Source: Grimontia kaedaensis (GTDB lineage: Bacteria; Pseudomonadota; Gammaproteobacteria; Enterobacterales; Vibrionaceae). From it: a stretch of DNA of 64,000 bases. Location: assembly GCF_023746615.1 (NCBI RefSeq), contig NZ_CP082275.1, positions 558,001 through 622,000 on the forward strand. Reading direction: 5' to 3'. How positions within the stretch are numbered: position 1 is the first letter of the stretch; every line of letters begins with the position of its first letter. Shown here piece after piece: positions 45,858 to 56,434 of this stretch. A program made the translations under genes and the position numbers. A model generated the notes under the pieces. It did not search any database, was not told the origin of the DNA, and worked only from the letters and a program-made list of their open reading frames with translations.

Positions 45858-48800
45858 AAATCCTGAGCCTTCGATTTAAGAACCTGAACTCACTGAAAGG
45901 CGAGTGGAAGATTGATTTCACTCAAACACCATTTTCAGACAATGGCCTGTTCGCCATTACCGGTGCAACGGGCGCGGGTAAAACCACACTGCTTGATGCG
46001 ATTTGTCTGGCGCTTTATCACCAGACCCCACGATTGGGGCTGATCTCTACTTCCAGCAATGAAATCATGACCCGTGGAACGGCGGAGTGTTCTGCCGAAG
46101 TAGAGTTCGAAGTAAAAGGCCACCCGTACCGCGCGTTTTGGAGCATGCGCCGCTCCCGTGGAAAAGCGGACGGTAATTTACAGCAAGCGGATGTGGAGCT
46201 GGTGGACGCGAAAACCGACAAGGTACTGGCCACACAAGTGAAGCAGAAAAATGAATGGGTTGAGCGTGTTACGGGTCTCGACTTTGCCCGCTTTACCAAA
46301 TCTATGATGCTTTCCCAAGGTGAGTTTGCCGCTTTCCTGAATGCCAAAGAAAACGAGCGCGCGGAGCTTTTGGAAGAATTGACCGGAACGGAAATTTATG
46401 GCCGGATTTCTGAAAAAGTACATGAGCATTTTTCCGCAGCAAAGCAGGCTTTGAGCCAGAAAGAGGCCGAAGCGAAAGGCGTGCAGTTGCTGAGTAGCGA
46501 GGAGCTTGAAGCCCTCGAAAAAGAACAGGAAGAAACAGAAGCCTTGCTCAAGAGTGAGCGCGAAAAACAGACCGAGCTCACGGCGCACCTGACATGGTGG
46601 AAAGAGCACCAAAAAAGCCATCAAGAGAAAAGTCAGGCCGAAGCACAGCTACAAACTGCAGAAGAAAACTGGAAGGCAGCCAAACCACAACTGGATAAAC
46701 TCACCAACAGTGAGCCAGCGGAAAAGCTTCGCATGCCTTATGAGCGTTGGCAGTCGTCTTTGAAAAGCGTGGAATCAACGACTGCTTTGCTGGCTACCAA
46801 ACAGGAAGCATTGAAAGCCAACACAGAAAAGAGCGCGCAGGCTGACGAGGCGTTAGTGAAAGCTTCAGAAGCGCTCACACTGGCGAAAACCCAGCAAAGT
46901 GAACTGGAAGTGCTTATTTGTGAGCAGGTCTTGCCGCTCGATACCGACATCAAACACCAATCTCTGCGGCTGCAAGAGTTTTTGCAGCAACAGGCGGGTC
47001 TGAAAACCAAGCAGGCTGAGCTGACTTCATCACAGGAAAAAACCACAGAGAACCTTGAGACCAAAAAGCAGGCTCTGGAAGCCGTTTCCACCTACCTGAC
47101 CACCCATCAATTTGCGGGCCAGCTTAAACAGCACCTTGGCCAATGGGAACAGATGGGTAAGCAGTTCGCGCAAGAACAAAATGCGATTGGCAAACTGACT
47201 GAATACGAAACCGAACTTAATACCCAATTGCAGGCAGAGATCGCGAAAGCGGAAAATGCCGAGAGAGAAAAACAGGCAGCACTTAGCCAAAGCGAACAAG
47301 CCAAACACGCTTGGAAAACCCAGCAAGATGCGTTCAAGCAAGCAACCTCAAACGGTGATGTTGACGCTCTGGATAAACAGCGCGAGCAGCTAAATGCGCA
47401 ACTTTCCATTTACTTCCAGTTAGGCCAATGGCAGCAGCAATGGCTGGAACTGGATAAAGAGAGCTTGGAAAAGCGCCAAACGCTGGCGGAACAGACTCAA
47501 CAAGCCAAAAGCTTAGAGCTTGAAGTTACTTCACTTCGACAGCAATACAAAGACAAAAAGCAACTGATTGAGGCACTGTCCAAGCTTGTCAGTCAGGAAG
47601 AACATCTTGCGCAATATCGTGCGGCATTGCAGCCACAAGAAGCCTGTCCGCTTTGTGGTTCCACTGAGCATCCTGCGTTGTCGGGAGCTGTCTTCAACGT
47701 CTCTGAAACCCTGCAGCAAAAATCAGCAGCAGAGGTGGCGTTGAAAGATCTCGAGCATACGGGCAAAGAGACCGGTATGAAGCTAGAAACCGCGAAGCGT
47801 TACATCGAAGAGCTGGATAAGCATCTCCTGCGTTGTAAGCAGCAACAATTGGCGCTTAGCGAGCAATGGGCACAGGCGGCAGTAACACTCAACTTAGCTC
47901 TGACTATCGAACAGCGTGACGCCTATGTTGCATTTAACGAGCAGCAAACCCAGCAGTGTGATGCACTGACCCAAACCTTGAATGCACTCAAAGCGCAAGA
48001 GAAAGCCCTGCAGCAGGCAAAACAGCATTGGGATGAGGCTATCCGTGCATTGGATAGCACTGAGAAACACTTCTCCATTCTGTCGGTGACGATTGAAAGC
48101 AAAAAACAGGAAGCGCAGAAGCTGGCTGCTGATAAGCGCCAGAAGCTTGATTACCTCGAGACCCTCGAAAGCGTGCTGAGCCAGCAAATCGCAGACAGTG
48201 GTTACCAAGCCCCTGAGCATGATGAGCTTCAAGTGTGGTTGGCGTCGAGAAAGCAAGACGCCGAAAAATGGGAACAAAACCAGCAGCAAAAAGAAGTCTT
48301 GGCCAAAGAGGTGGCATTGCTTGAGGCTGAGCTTTCAAATTGTATGAAAGAGCACCATACATTGGCTGAGCAACTGGGCGCGCTTCAGTCCAAGATTGAT
48401 TCGCTAACCGGCAAGCTTGAAGCTGCGAAAGCAAAACGCACTGAGCTCTTTGGTGACAAGCGGGTGGAAGAGGAAAAGCGCCGCGCTGCTGTTCAGACGG
48501 AACAAGGGGAAGCTTCCCATCAAGCAGCACAAGCCCTTGCGCAGCAATGTCTGGGCGATCTGCGCGCGATTCAGGCAGAAGTGGCAAGCCAAACTCAGTC
48601 GCTGGCATCGCTGAATGCCGAGGCACAGAGTTATGCATCCCAATGGGAAGAAAGTCTTGGGGCTTCGCCTTTTGATTCTCTGGAAATGTTCCAGGCTGCA
48701 TTGCTTCCGGAGGAAGAAAAACAACAGCTACTTACCGATAAACGCGCGCTGGAAAATGCCCTTGAAGGTGCAAAAGTGCTGCTGGAGAAAGCCTTTCAGC

Positions 48801-49531
48801 ATGTGGTTGAAGTACTAGCCCATGACCAGGCAGAAGTGTGGAAGCAAACTCCGCATGATGAGGTGGAATTGACGCTAACGGCAAAATCAGAGGCCGTGGA
48901 TACGCTTGTGCGTCGAAGTGGTGAGCTGAGCCATGCTTTGGCGTCGGATCATCAAAGACGAGAAAACCAACAGGCGCTGTTTGCTGAGATCGAACGCCTG
49001 CGTGCGGAATACGATGATATACAGTATCTGCATTCACTGATTGGCTCACAAAAAGGCGATAAATTCCGTAAGTTTGCGCAGGGGCTGACGCTGGATAATC
49101 TAGTGTATCTGGCGAACAAACAACTCGACCGAATCCATGGACGTTACCAGCTGAACCGCAAGCAGGGTGAAGGGTTGGAACTCAGCGTGCTGGATACCTG
49201 GCAGGGTGATATTGAGCGTGATACTAAAACCCTCTCGGGCGGTGAGAGTTTCCTTGTCAGCTTGGCATTGGCTTTGGCGTTATCGGATCTCGTCAGTCAC
49301 AAGACCAGCATCGACTCACTTTTCCTCGATGAAGGCTTTGGCACACTGGATAGTGAAACCTTGGATGTGGCGCTGGACGCATTGGATAATCTTAATGCCT
49401 CCGGCAAGATGATCGGGGTGATCAGTCATATTGAAGCGATGAAAGAGCGCATTCCTACTCAACTCCATGTTTCTAAAAAAACTGGCTTGGGTGTTAGTGA
49501 GCTGGATAACAAATTCCGCGTGTCGCAGTAG
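45854..49531 (+). CDS. sbcC: Exonuclease subunit SbcC
   Basis: Rad50-type SMC-like ATPase, 1225 residues, slightly longer than E. coli SbcC. Walker A GATGAGKTT near residues 36-44; long coiled coils; a zinc hook CPLC at 598-601; C-terminal signature LSGGESFLVSLALALALSDL and Walker B LFLDEGFGTLD. The long coiled coils have a biased, Gln/Glu/Ala-rich composition that creates several long antisense frames, which are not genes. It forms the DNA end-processing complex with SbcD and is followed by phoB. Confidence 0.97.
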   Translation: MKILSLRFKNLNSLKGEWKIDFTQTPFSDNGLFAITGATGAGKTTLLDAICLALYHQTPRLGLISTSSNEIMTRGTAECSAEVEFEVKGHPYRAFWSMRRSRGKADGNLQQADVELVDAKTDKVLATQVKQKNEWVERVTGLDFARFTKSMMLSQGEFAAFLNAKENERAELLEELTGTEIYGRISEKVHEHFSAAKQALSQKEAEAKGVQLLSSEELEALEKEQEETEALLKSEREKQTELTAHLTWWKEHQKSHQEKSQAEAQLQTAEENWKAAKPQLDKLTNSEPAEKLRMPYERWQSSLKSVESTTALLATKQEALKANTEKSAQADEALVKASEALTLAKTQQSELEVLICEQVLPLDTDIKHQSLRLQEFLQQQAGLKTKQAELTSSQEKTTENLETKKQALEAVSTYLTTHQFAGQLKQHLGQWEQMGKQFAQEQNAIGKLTEYETELNTQLQAEIAKAENAEREKQAALSQSEQAKHAWKTQQDAFKQATSNGDVDALDKQREQLNAQLSIYFQLGQWQQQWLELDKESLEKRQTLAEQTQQAKSLELEVTSLRQQYKDKKQLIEALSKLVSQEEHLAQYRAALQPQEACPLCGSTEHPALSGAVFNVSETLQQKSAAEVALKDLEHTGKETGMKLETAKRYIEELDKHLLRCKQQQLALSEQWAQAAVTLNLALTIEQRDAYVAFNEQQTQQCDALTQTLNALKAQEKALQQAKQHWDEAIRALDSTEKHFSILSVTIESKKQEAQKLAADKRQKLDYLETLESVLSQQIADSGYQAPEHDELQVWLASRKQDAEKWEQNQQQKEVLAKEVALLEAELSNCMKEHHTLAEQLGALQSKIDSLTGKLEAAKAKRTELFGDKRVEEEKRRAAVQTEQGEASHQAAQALAQQCLGDLRAIQAEVASQTQSLASLNAEAQSYASQWEESLGASPFDSLEMFQAALLPEEEKQQLLTDKRALENALEGAKVLLEKAFQHVVEVLAHDQAEVWKQTPHDEVELTLTAKSEAVDTLVRRSGELSHALASDHQRRENQQALFAEIERLRAEYDDIQYLHSLIGSQKGDKFRKFAQGLTLDNLVYLANKQLDRIHGRYQLNRKQGEGLELSVLDTWQGDIERDTKTLSGGESFLVSLALALALSDLVSHKTSIDSLFLDEGFGTLDSETLDVALDALDNLNASGKMIGVISHIEAMKERIPTQLHVSKKTGLGVSELDNKFRVSQ

Positions 49532-49657
49532 TGGGCACGTTTGCGGCTACAGGCTTCATTATTCGCTGTGTAGAGGAAAATATCGGTTGGCAAAAAGTCA
49601 GTAAATGTCTGGATTAAAAGGCAGTCACTGGCTTTCGTCCGCTTCAAACCTCGCGGA

Positions 49658-49686
49658 AGGTCACAAAACTGTCATAATAGAATCAC
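49658..49686 (+). promoter_or_regulatory. Pho box upstream of phoB
   Basis: Three half-sites at 11-bp spacing: AGGTCAC (49658-49664), CTGTCAT (49669-49675, perfect) and GAATCAC (49680-49686), each separated by an A/T-rich 4-mer. This is PhoB's own operator and implies autoactivation under phosphate limitation. Confidence 0.78.
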
Positions 49687-49781
49687 ATAATGACGTCCAA
49701 GTAATAAGCCAAACAGCTGGAAAAAAACAGGTTCTGGTTGTTTGACCAAAAAGTTAAACCACTCTAACTGGGTATGGAAAA

Positions 49782-50471
49782 ATGGTAAGACGGATACTTG
49801 TTGTCGAAGATGAAGCACCTATTCGCGAGATGTTGTGTTTCGTACTGGAACAAAAAGGTTATCAGGCCGTAGAAGCAGAAGATTATGACAGTGCTCTGGA
49901 AAAAATCTGCGAGCCTTACCCTGAACTGATCCTAATGGACTGGATGCTGCCTGGCGGCTCGGGGATCAACCTGATCAAACATCTAAAGCGTGATGAACTG
50001 ACCCGCCAAATCCCAGTTGTGATGCTCACAGCGCGTGGCGAGGAAGAAGATAAAGTTCGCGGTTTGGAAGTCGGCGCGGATGATTACATCACTAAACCTT
50101 TCTCACCAAAAGAGCTGATGGCGCGCCTGAAAGCCGTGATGCGCCGAGTATCACCAACGTCGCTGGATGACGTGATTGATGTGCATGGTCTGAAGCTTGA
50201 TCCTGTTTCACACCGTGTGACTTCAAACGAAAAACCGCTGGAAATGGGTCCAACCGAGTTTAAGATGTTGCACTTTTTCATGACCCACCAAGAGCGTGTT
50301 TATAGTCGTGAGCAACTTCTTAATAACGTTTGGGGCACTAACGTTTATGTTGAAGATCGTACCGTTGACGTGCATATTCGTCGTTTAAGAAAAGCGCTGG
50401 AAGAAGACGGTCACGACAAACTGGTGCAAACTGTTCGTGGCGCAGGCTACCGTTTCTCAACGCGCACCTGA
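49782..50471 (+). CDS. phoB: Phosphate regulon response regulator PhoB
   Basis: 229 residues, OmpR family. Receiver with acidic residues ED near 9-10, phosphoacceptor Asp 53 (LMDWMLPGGSG), conserved Thr (VMLTARGEEEDK) and Lys (YITKPFSPKEL); C-terminal winged helix with DRTVDVHIRRLRKAL. Binds Pho boxes as seen upstream of this gene and of pstC. Co-transcribed with phoR. Confidence 0.98.
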   Translation: MVRRILVVEDEAPIREMLCFVLEQKGYQAVEAEDYDSALEKICEPYPELILMDWMLPGGSGINLIKHLKRDELTRQIPVVMLTARGEEEDKVRGLEVGADDYITKPFSPKELMARLKAVMRRVSPTSLDDVIDVHGLKLDPVSHRVTSNEKPLEMGPTEFKMLHFFMTHQERVYSREQLLNNVWGTNVYVEDRTVDVHIRRLRKALEEDGHDKLVQTVRGAGYRFSTRT

Positions 50472-50527
50472 TAACGCATTATTCATAGGTCATCCGAAGG
50501 CCACCGGGTGGCATCGTGGAGACATTG

Positions 50528-51823
50528 ATGGTCGAAAGACTTACCTGGAAAAAGCTGGCTCTTGAGCTGGCTTTTTTTTATCTACCTTGGTTTCTCATAG
50601 GCTGGTTCTTTGGCGGTCTGCCTTGGTTGTTGCTATTGGCAACGGTTTTGGTGTTGCTGTGGAACTTCTACCACCAACTCAAACTCTCTGATTGGCTTTG
50701 GAAAGAGCGCAGCCTGACACCACCAACCGGCTCAGGAAGCTGGACGCCGCTGTTTAACGGTATCTATCGTCTACAAAAGCGTAACCGTCGTCGTCGTAAA
50801 GAGCTTGCCAATCTTATCCGCCGTTTCCGCAATGGTGCAGAATCTTTGCCCGATGCGGTCGTAGTGTTTGAGCATGACGGCTCGATTGTCTGGTGTAACA
50901 AGCTGGCGCAGGAGCTACTGGGCTTCCGTATGCCTGACGATGCCGGTCAGTACATTGCCAACCTGATACGTACGCCGGAGTTTATTGAGTACCTGAGCCG
51001 CGCGGAACTGGGTGAACCGTTTGAAATGCGTTCGACCTTGCACGCATCGAAAACCCTCGAATTTCGTACCATGCCTTATGCCGAAGGTGAGTATCTGATG
51101 GTGGTGCGTGACATTACCCAGCTTAAACAGCTTGAAGGTATGCGCCGTAACTTCTTTGCAAACGTATCTCATGAGCTCCGTACGCCAATGACGGTACTGC
51201 GCGGCTATCTGGAAATGTCTGAAGATCCAGAAATGCTGGTGGGGCCAATGTGGGATAAAGCTCATGGAGTGATGACCGAGCAGTTGACTCGTATGGAAGG
51301 TCTGGTGGAACAGCTTCTGACTCTGTCGAAAATTGAGGCGAGCGTGAAGATCGCGCTGGATCAGAAAGTAGACGTGCCAGCAATGCTTGATGTGTTGGAA
51401 AAAGAAGCGCAGACACTCAGTGGGGATCAGGCGCATGACTTTGAGTTTGAAATCGATCATTCGCTCCAAGTGTTGGGCGATGAAGATCAGCTTCGCAGCG
51501 CCATTTCTAACCTAGTGTATAACGCGGTGAAACATACGCCAGCCAGCGCTAAAATTAAAGTCCGGTGGTTCAAAACACGTAAAGGCCCAAGGCTCGAAGT
51601 GATCGACAGTGGTGACGGTATTGCGCCCCAACATATTGATAGACTGACCGAGCGCTTTTATCGCGTCGATAAAGCGCGATCACGTGAAACAGGCGGCAGT
51701 GGTCTCGGTTTGGCCATTGTGAAGCATGCGCTGAATCATCACGAGTCCGAGCTTGAAATCAAAAGTAAGGTGGGACAGGGTAGTACGTTCTCGTTCACCC
51801 TTCCGGAGCGTCTGGCATGTTAA
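50528..51823 (+). CDS. phoR: Phosphate regulon sensor histidine kinase PhoR
   Basis: 431 residues. Two membrane segments (about 9-48), a PAS domain (about 95-190), then HisKA with NVSHELRTP (His 215) and HATPase_c with GGSGLGLAIVKHA near the end. It phosphorylates PhoB when the Pst transporter and PhoU signal low phosphate. I chose ATG 50528, preceded by GGAG at six bases, over an upstream GTG (50516). Overlaps the next gene by 7 bp. Confidence 0.97.
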   Translation: MVERLTWKKLALELAFFYLPWFLIGWFFGGLPWLLLLATVLVLLWNFYHQLKLSDWLWKERSLTPPTGSGSWTPLFNGIYRLQKRNRRRRKELANLIRRFRNGAESLPDAVVVFEHDGSIVWCNKLAQELLGFRMPDDAGQYIANLIRTPEFIEYLSRAELGEPFEMRSTLHASKTLEFRTMPYAEGEYLMVVRDITQLKQLEGMRRNFFANVSHELRTPMTVLRGYLEMSEDPEMLVGPMWDKAHGVMTEQLTRMEGLVEQLLTLSKIEASVKIALDQKVDVPAMLDVLEKEAQTLSGDQAHDFEFEIDHSLQVLGDEDQLRSAISNLVYNAVKHTPASAKIKVRWFKTRKGPRLEVIDSGDGIAPQHIDRLTERFYRVDKARSRETGGSGLGLAIVKHALNHHESELEIKSKVGQGSTFSFTLPERLAC

Positions 51824-52770
51824 AACGGGCTTTGACCCTGATTGGACTCCTATTAGTGGCGGCGCCTGCTACCGCTGACGATCACCTCCCTCTATACCAC
51901 CGTGTAGATAATGTATCCGGTAACCTCTCGACTGTTGGCTCAGACACTCTGGCTAATTTGGTCACTCAATGGGGCGTGCTTTTCAAAAAGTATTACCCAA
52001 GCGTCAACGTTCAAATCCAGACGTCGGGCTCTTCTACTGCGGTGCCAGCGTTGATTGAAGCAACGGCGCAGTTTGGCACCATGAGTCGGGAAATGCGCCC
52101 GCGCGAAATTGAACTGTTTGAACGAAAGTATGGCTATCCGCCAACGGCGATTAAAGTCGCGATTGATGCGATGGCGATATTTGTTCATCAGGACAACCCG
52201 ATTGATGTACTGAACATGACGCAGGTTGATGCCTTGTTTTCCAAAACGCTGCGTTGTGGTTCCAACGAGCGGATTGATAAATGGGGACAGCTCGGTCTTC
52301 CGGGAAGCTGGGAAAAGCGAAATATTCAGCTGTTTGGCCGCAACTCGGTGTCGGGCACTTATGGCTTTTTCAAAGATCAGGCGCTTTGCGATGGCGATTT
52401 TCGCCCGGATGTGAATGAGCAACCGGGCTCTGCTTCTGTGGTGCAATCGGTAAGCTCATCACTCAATGCGGTTGGATATGCTGGGGTGGGCTATCGCACA
52501 GCGGGGGCGAAGATGCTGCCACTGGATGTCGAGGGCGAGCAGGTTTATGCCACCGTCGATAATGTCATCTCCGGTGTTTATCCGCTCTCACGTTACCTGT
52601 TTGTTTACGTGAACAAGGTACCGGATAAGCCTTTGCCGAGAATGGAAGCGGAATTCGTTAAGCTGATTCTTTCCCGTCAGGGGCAGGCTTTGGTGGGAGC
52701 GGAAGGCTTTGTGCCGCTTCCGGATGAATTGATTGAACAGCAGCTAATCCTGCTCGGACTAGAAAAATAA
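51817..52770 (+). CDS. pstS: Phosphate ABC transporter substrate-binding protein, PstS family
   Basis: 317 residues with a cleavable signal peptide (about 1-20, LLLVAAPATA). Phosphate-site motifs: VGSDTL near 41, TSGSSTAVPALIEATAQFGTMSR near 67-89 and FGRNSVSGTYGFF near 173-185. It is the periplasmic partner of PstCAB, encoded 4.4 kb further on. Its start overlaps phoR, giving a phoB-phoR-pstS operon, an order also known from V. cholerae. Confidence 0.93.
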   Translation: MLKRALTLIGLLLVAAPATADDHLPLYHRVDNVSGNLSTVGSDTLANLVTQWGVLFKKYYPSVNVQIQTSGSSTAVPALIEATAQFGTMSREMRPREIELFERKYGYPPTAIKVAIDAMAIFVHQDNPIDVLNMTQVDALFSKTLRCGSNERIDKWGQLGLPGSWEKRNIQLFGRNSVSGTYGFFKDQALCDGDFRPDVNEQPGSASVVQSVSSSLNAVGYAGVGYRTAGAKMLPLDVEGEQVYATVDNVISGVYPLSRYLFVYVNKVPDKPLPRMEAEFVKLILSRQGQALVGAEGFVPLPDELIEQQLILLGLEK

Positions 52771-52798
52771 AAAAAACGGTGCTTCGGCACCGTTTTTT
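52771..52798. terminator. Bidirectional terminator between pstS and ppx
   Basis: Twelve-bp perfect stem with a TTCG loop (52771-52782 and 52787-52798), A-run and T-run arms. Confidence 0.93.
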
Positions 52799-52819
52799 AT
52801 TGTTGTTGGTTAGGGGGTT

Positions 52820-54328
52820 TTAGTCATTAACCAACAGTTTCCAGCCCACCGAATCCCAAAGGCTCTTTTCTACTTCCAAGTCGGCAGCCAATAACTTGTT
52901 CTGGCTTAGCCAGTTCTCAGGAAACGTGAGTGACCAACTGTCATCCTTAGCGTCGAGCTTTACCTTGGGCATGGGTTCACTACTGCGCTGCACATTCAGC
53001 ACGCAAGCCAACCTTAAAGAGCGGATAAGCGGATAAATTTGCTTGGCTTTGAACAGAGTGAACTCAGGCATTTCATCAAGCTTCAAGGCTTTACGGTGGA
53101 AGCGGGTGAGGGTTGCCAGCACGGTTTGCTGCTCTTGGTTAAAGCCGGGTAGATTGGTGTTTTGCAGAATATACGCCGAGTGTTTGTGGAAACCGGAGTG
53201 CGAGATGCTTAATCCAACTTCGTGCAGCAGCGCTGCCCAGCTTAGCAATATGGCAAGTTCGGCTTTTTTTGTGCCAAGTTTTGGCTCTGCCTGGAGATAA
53301 AAACTCTCTGCAGTTTGCTGGACGTTTTCTGCGTGTTGCCTGTCGATATGATAGCGCTCTGCGAGGTCTGCTGCGGTGCGGATCCGTATATCGCTTTGTT
53401 GGAAACGGTCTTCCATTTCGTACAAAAGGCCTTCACGAAGCGCGCCATCTGAATACACCATCTTCTCAATGCTCAGTGCGTGAAACACGCCGGAGAGAAT
53501 CGCAAGACCCGCGGCAAATACAGGTTGTCTGTCTTCGGTTAATCCGGGCAGTTTCAGCTCGCTGGCCGACTTCACCTGCAGTACCTGTTCAATTAAGCCA
53601 TCCAACCGCTTACGGGTGATGATGCCATCGTCGTGCCCACTGGCAATCAAGACTTCACGAATAGCTTTGATGGTGCCAGAGGAACCTACGGCTTCTCCCC
53701 AGCCACAATCCTTGTACTGTTTTGCGATGCTTTCTAACTTCAGCTCTGCCGCGAGCTGGGCTTGAGCAAAGCGCTTGATAGAAATTTGTCCATCTTTGAA
53801 AAAGCGATGGTTATAGCTGACACAACCCATATGTTTACTGTTGGTGAGTGTCGGACTAAAACCTTTGCCAATAACAAGCTCAGTGCTGCCCCCACCAATG
53901 TCTACCACCAATTTTCGGCCATCACCTGGCTGGGTGTGGCTAACACCAAGGTAAATCAAACGGGCTTCTTCCACGCCAGGGATGATCTCTATCGGATAGG
54001 GGAAGACATTGCGCGCCCGCTGCACAAAGATATGGCTGTTTTTCGCTTCACGCAGGGTAAAGGTTGCTGCAACGCGGACGTTTGCTTCATCGAAGCCTTG
54101 AAGGCGCTCGGCGAACATGGCCAAACATTCCACACCGCGGTTGATAGCGGCATTATCGAGGTTGAGGTAGTCGTCGAGTCCAGATGCCAGCCGCACACGC
54201 TGTTTGTGGCGGCTGATGATTTGAAGGCCTTGCCCGACGACGCGGGCAACGACCATATGGAAGCTGTTGGAACCTAAATCTATTGCTGCAATTTCCCTTG
54301 GCTTCTCAGCCGGGGTAGTGTCATTCAT
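52820..54328 (-). CDS. ppx: Exopolyphosphatase Ppx
   Basis: 502 residues, ASKHA-fold Ppx/GppA family: AAIDLGSNSFHMVVARV (phosphate-binding loop, about 14-30), VDIGGGSTELVIG (near 143-155), and a C-terminal HD-like domain. Releases phosphate from the ends of polyphosphate. Overlaps ppk by 8 bp, so the two are translationally coupled. Confidence 0.97.
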   Translation of the reverse strand: MNDTTPAEKPREIAAIDLGSNSFHMVVARVVGQGLQIISRHKQRVRLASGLDDYLNLDNAAINRGVECLAMFAERLQGFDEANVRVAATFTLREAKNSHIFVQRARNVFPYPIEIIPGVEEARLIYLGVSHTQPGDGRKLVVDIGGGSTELVIGKGFSPTLTNSKHMGCVSYNHRFFKDGQISIKRFAQAQLAAELKLESIAKQYKDCGWGEAVGSSGTIKAIREVLIASGHDDGIITRKRLDGLIEQVLQVKSASELKLPGLTEDRQPVFAAGLAILSGVFHALSIEKMVYSDGALREGLLYEMEDRFQQSDIRIRTAADLAERYHIDRQHAENVQQTAESFYLQAEPKLGTKKAELAILLSWAALLHEVGLSISHSGFHKHSAYILQNTNLPGFNQEQQTVLATLTRFHRKALKLDEMPEFTLFKAKQIYPLIRSLRLACVLNVQRSSEPMPKVKLDAKDDSWSLTFPENWLSQNKLLAADLEVEKSLWDSVGWKLLVND

Positions 54329-56417
54329 TCTTTTGTTTGCTCGCTTGCCGTTTTTCTGTACGTTCTACTTGTTTAAGGTAATCGTAAATTTCGATTTGTG
54401 AACGTACTTTTTTGCGATTTCCGCGTTTCACGTAAGCGTTGGACATGTCTTTATCAATCACACGCGCTTTGGCGCGGTCTGCAAATTGAAGCTCAAGGAT
54501 ATCCATGATGCGCTGTTTCAGGCGCTCATCTTTGATAGGCGCACCCACCTCGATACGGTTATCGATGTTACGGGTCATCCAATCTGCTGATGAAATATAG
54601 ACATCTCGATCACCGCCATTTTCAAAGGTGAAAACGCGGGGATGTTCGAGGAACCGATCAACAATACTGATGGCTTTGATGTTGTGGCTAAGACCTCTCA
54701 CACCTGGGATAAGCGAACACATACCACGCACGATGATGCGAATTTTCACGCCTTCATTGCTCGCTTTATAGAGCAAGTCCACTAATCCTTTATCGACCAG
54801 ATTGTTGACCTTAAGAGTGATGCCCGATTTACGACGGTTCTTGGCATGCTCGATTTCACGCTCAATCAGGCGATAGATTCGTGAGCGTGAGTTACGTGGC
54901 GACACAATCAGGTGAGAAAACTTCACTGGCTTGTACGGATTCTCAATAAAATTGAACACCTTACGTACTTCTGATGTGATGGATTTATCAGCGGTAAACA
55001 AGGAGAAGTCGGTATAGATGCGCGCCGTTTTCTCGTGGAAATTACCGGTACCTATATGGGCGTATTCACGTAATCCGTCTTCTTCACGACGGGTGATAAG
55101 GCAAAGCTTGGAGTGAATTTTCAGACCCGGCGTACCAAAGACCACTTTTACGCCTGCATCAGTCAGCACACGCGCCCACTCAATATTAGCTTCTTCATCA
55201 AAGCGAGCCTGAAGTTCAACCACGACGGTGACGCGTTTGCCGTTGTTGGCGGCATCAATCATGGAGTTGATGATGCGGCTATTTTTCGCTACGCGATAAA
55301 TATTGATGCGAATGCTGCGAACTTTCGGATCAAAGGAAGCCTGACGCACCAGTTCCGTCATGTGGCGGAAGGTGTGGTATGGGTAATAGAGCAAGACATC
55401 TCGCTGACGAATAGCATCAAATGCATTGGCGTTGGTGGTGAAGTCGGCAGACTCAATCGGCGGTAGCGCAGGGTTTTCCAGATACTTCATCCCGACATTC
55501 GGGAAACCGATAAAGTCTTTGAAGTTATGGTAACGCGCCCCTGGCAGCACACTGTCATAATCCGAAATTTTCAGCATGTCTAGGATATGTTTCACCATAT
55601 CCTGCGGCATGTCGCGTTGGTATACGAAACGCACTGGCAGAGCCGTTAAACGCTGGTCCAGACTGTCGGACATATTCTCTAACAGGCTGTGGTCAACCTC
55701 GTTAGTCAGGTCATATTCCGCGTCACGGGTCATTTTCATGGCATAGGCTTCGACACTGTCGTAATCAAAGAAGCCACTAAAAATCTCGTCAAGACACAAG
55801 CGAATGATGTTATCGAGCAGAATGATGGTCTTGCGGCGGCGTTTGCCTTTCGGCTCCGGCACCTTGATAAAGCGCTCTATTTCGTCCGTTGGGATCTCGA
55901 TAAGAGCGTAACGGGATGGTTGTCCCTCTTTTTTCATTTCGACGGCAAGGTAAGAGTACGCATCTTTCAGGAAAGAGAGCACGTCCATGTCGTCAGTGAG
56001 AATGATAGGGGTGATGTGCGGAAGCAGATTACTGACGAAATGTCTTTTAAGCCAGTTTTGCTGGTATTCCGTTAATTGTCGCTCATTAACCAGAAAGATA
56101 TGGCGGCGTGCCATCTCGAGAAGAATGTCGTTATAAAGGTGGTCGAAATCCTGGTTGAGTTTGAGGACTTTATCCTGAATTTTGCTGAGGAGCTCCTTGG
56201 CTTTACTGTCGCCACCTTGCTCCTCGTTGATCAGGATACGGCGCTTTACGTCAGCAAAACGGACTTGATAGAACTCATCCAAATTGCTGGAAAAGATACC
56301 GAGAAATCGCACACGTTCGATGATAGGAACGTTTTTGTCTGCAGCTTCCTGAAGTACCCTTTCGTTAAAAGACAGCCAACTTAACTCTTTGTCTACGTAA
56401 AGCGTATCCGCGCTCAT
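54321..56417 (-). CDS. ppk1: Polyphosphate kinase Ppk1
   Basis: 698 residues. Makes polyphosphate from ATP reversibly. The two active-site histidines are in KIHSKLCLI (autophosphorylated, about residue 439) and HEKTARIYTD in GTGNFHEK (nearby), and a third conserved block is ENGGDRDVYISSADWMTRN. First gene of ppk-ppx; the pathway complements the Pho genes on both sides by storing and releasing phosphate. Confidence 0.97.
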   Translation of the reverse strand: MSADTLYVDKELSWLSFNERVLQEAADKNVPIIERVRFLGIFSSNLDEFYQVRFADVKRRILINEEQGGDSKAKELLSKIQDKVLKLNQDFDHLYNDILLEMARRHIFLVNERQLTEYQQNWLKRHFVSNLLPHITPIILTDDMDVLSFLKDAYSYLAVEMKKEGQPSRYALIEIPTDEIERFIKVPEPKGKRRRKTIILLDNIIRLCLDEIFSGFFDYDSVEAYAMKMTRDAEYDLTNEVDHSLLENMSDSLDQRLTALPVRFVYQRDMPQDMVKHILDMLKISDYDSVLPGARYHNFKDFIGFPNVGMKYLENPALPPIESADFTTNANAFDAIRQRDVLLYYPYHTFRHMTELVRQASFDPKVRSIRINIYRVAKNSRIINSMIDAANNGKRVTVVVELQARFDEEANIEWARVLTDAGVKVVFGTPGLKIHSKLCLITRREEDGLREYAHIGTGNFHEKTARIYTDFSLFTADKSITSEVRKVFNFIENPYKPVKFSHLIVSPRNSRSRIYRLIEREIEHAKNRRKSGITLKVNNLVDKGLVDLLYKASNEGVKIRIIVRGMCSLIPGVRGLSHNIKAISIVDRFLEHPRVFTFENGGDRDVYISSADWMTRNIDNRIEVGAPIKDERLKQRIMDILELQFADRAKARVIDKDMSNAYVKRGNRKKVRSQIEIYDYLKQVERTEKRQASKQKNE

Positions 56418-56434
56418 TTTTCCCCTTTCCTTAA

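Noticed and set aside
48039..48701. 220-codon frame antisense to the sbcC coiled coil
   Set aside because: Arises from the biased codon use of the coiled coil; no ribosome binding site or conserved motif.
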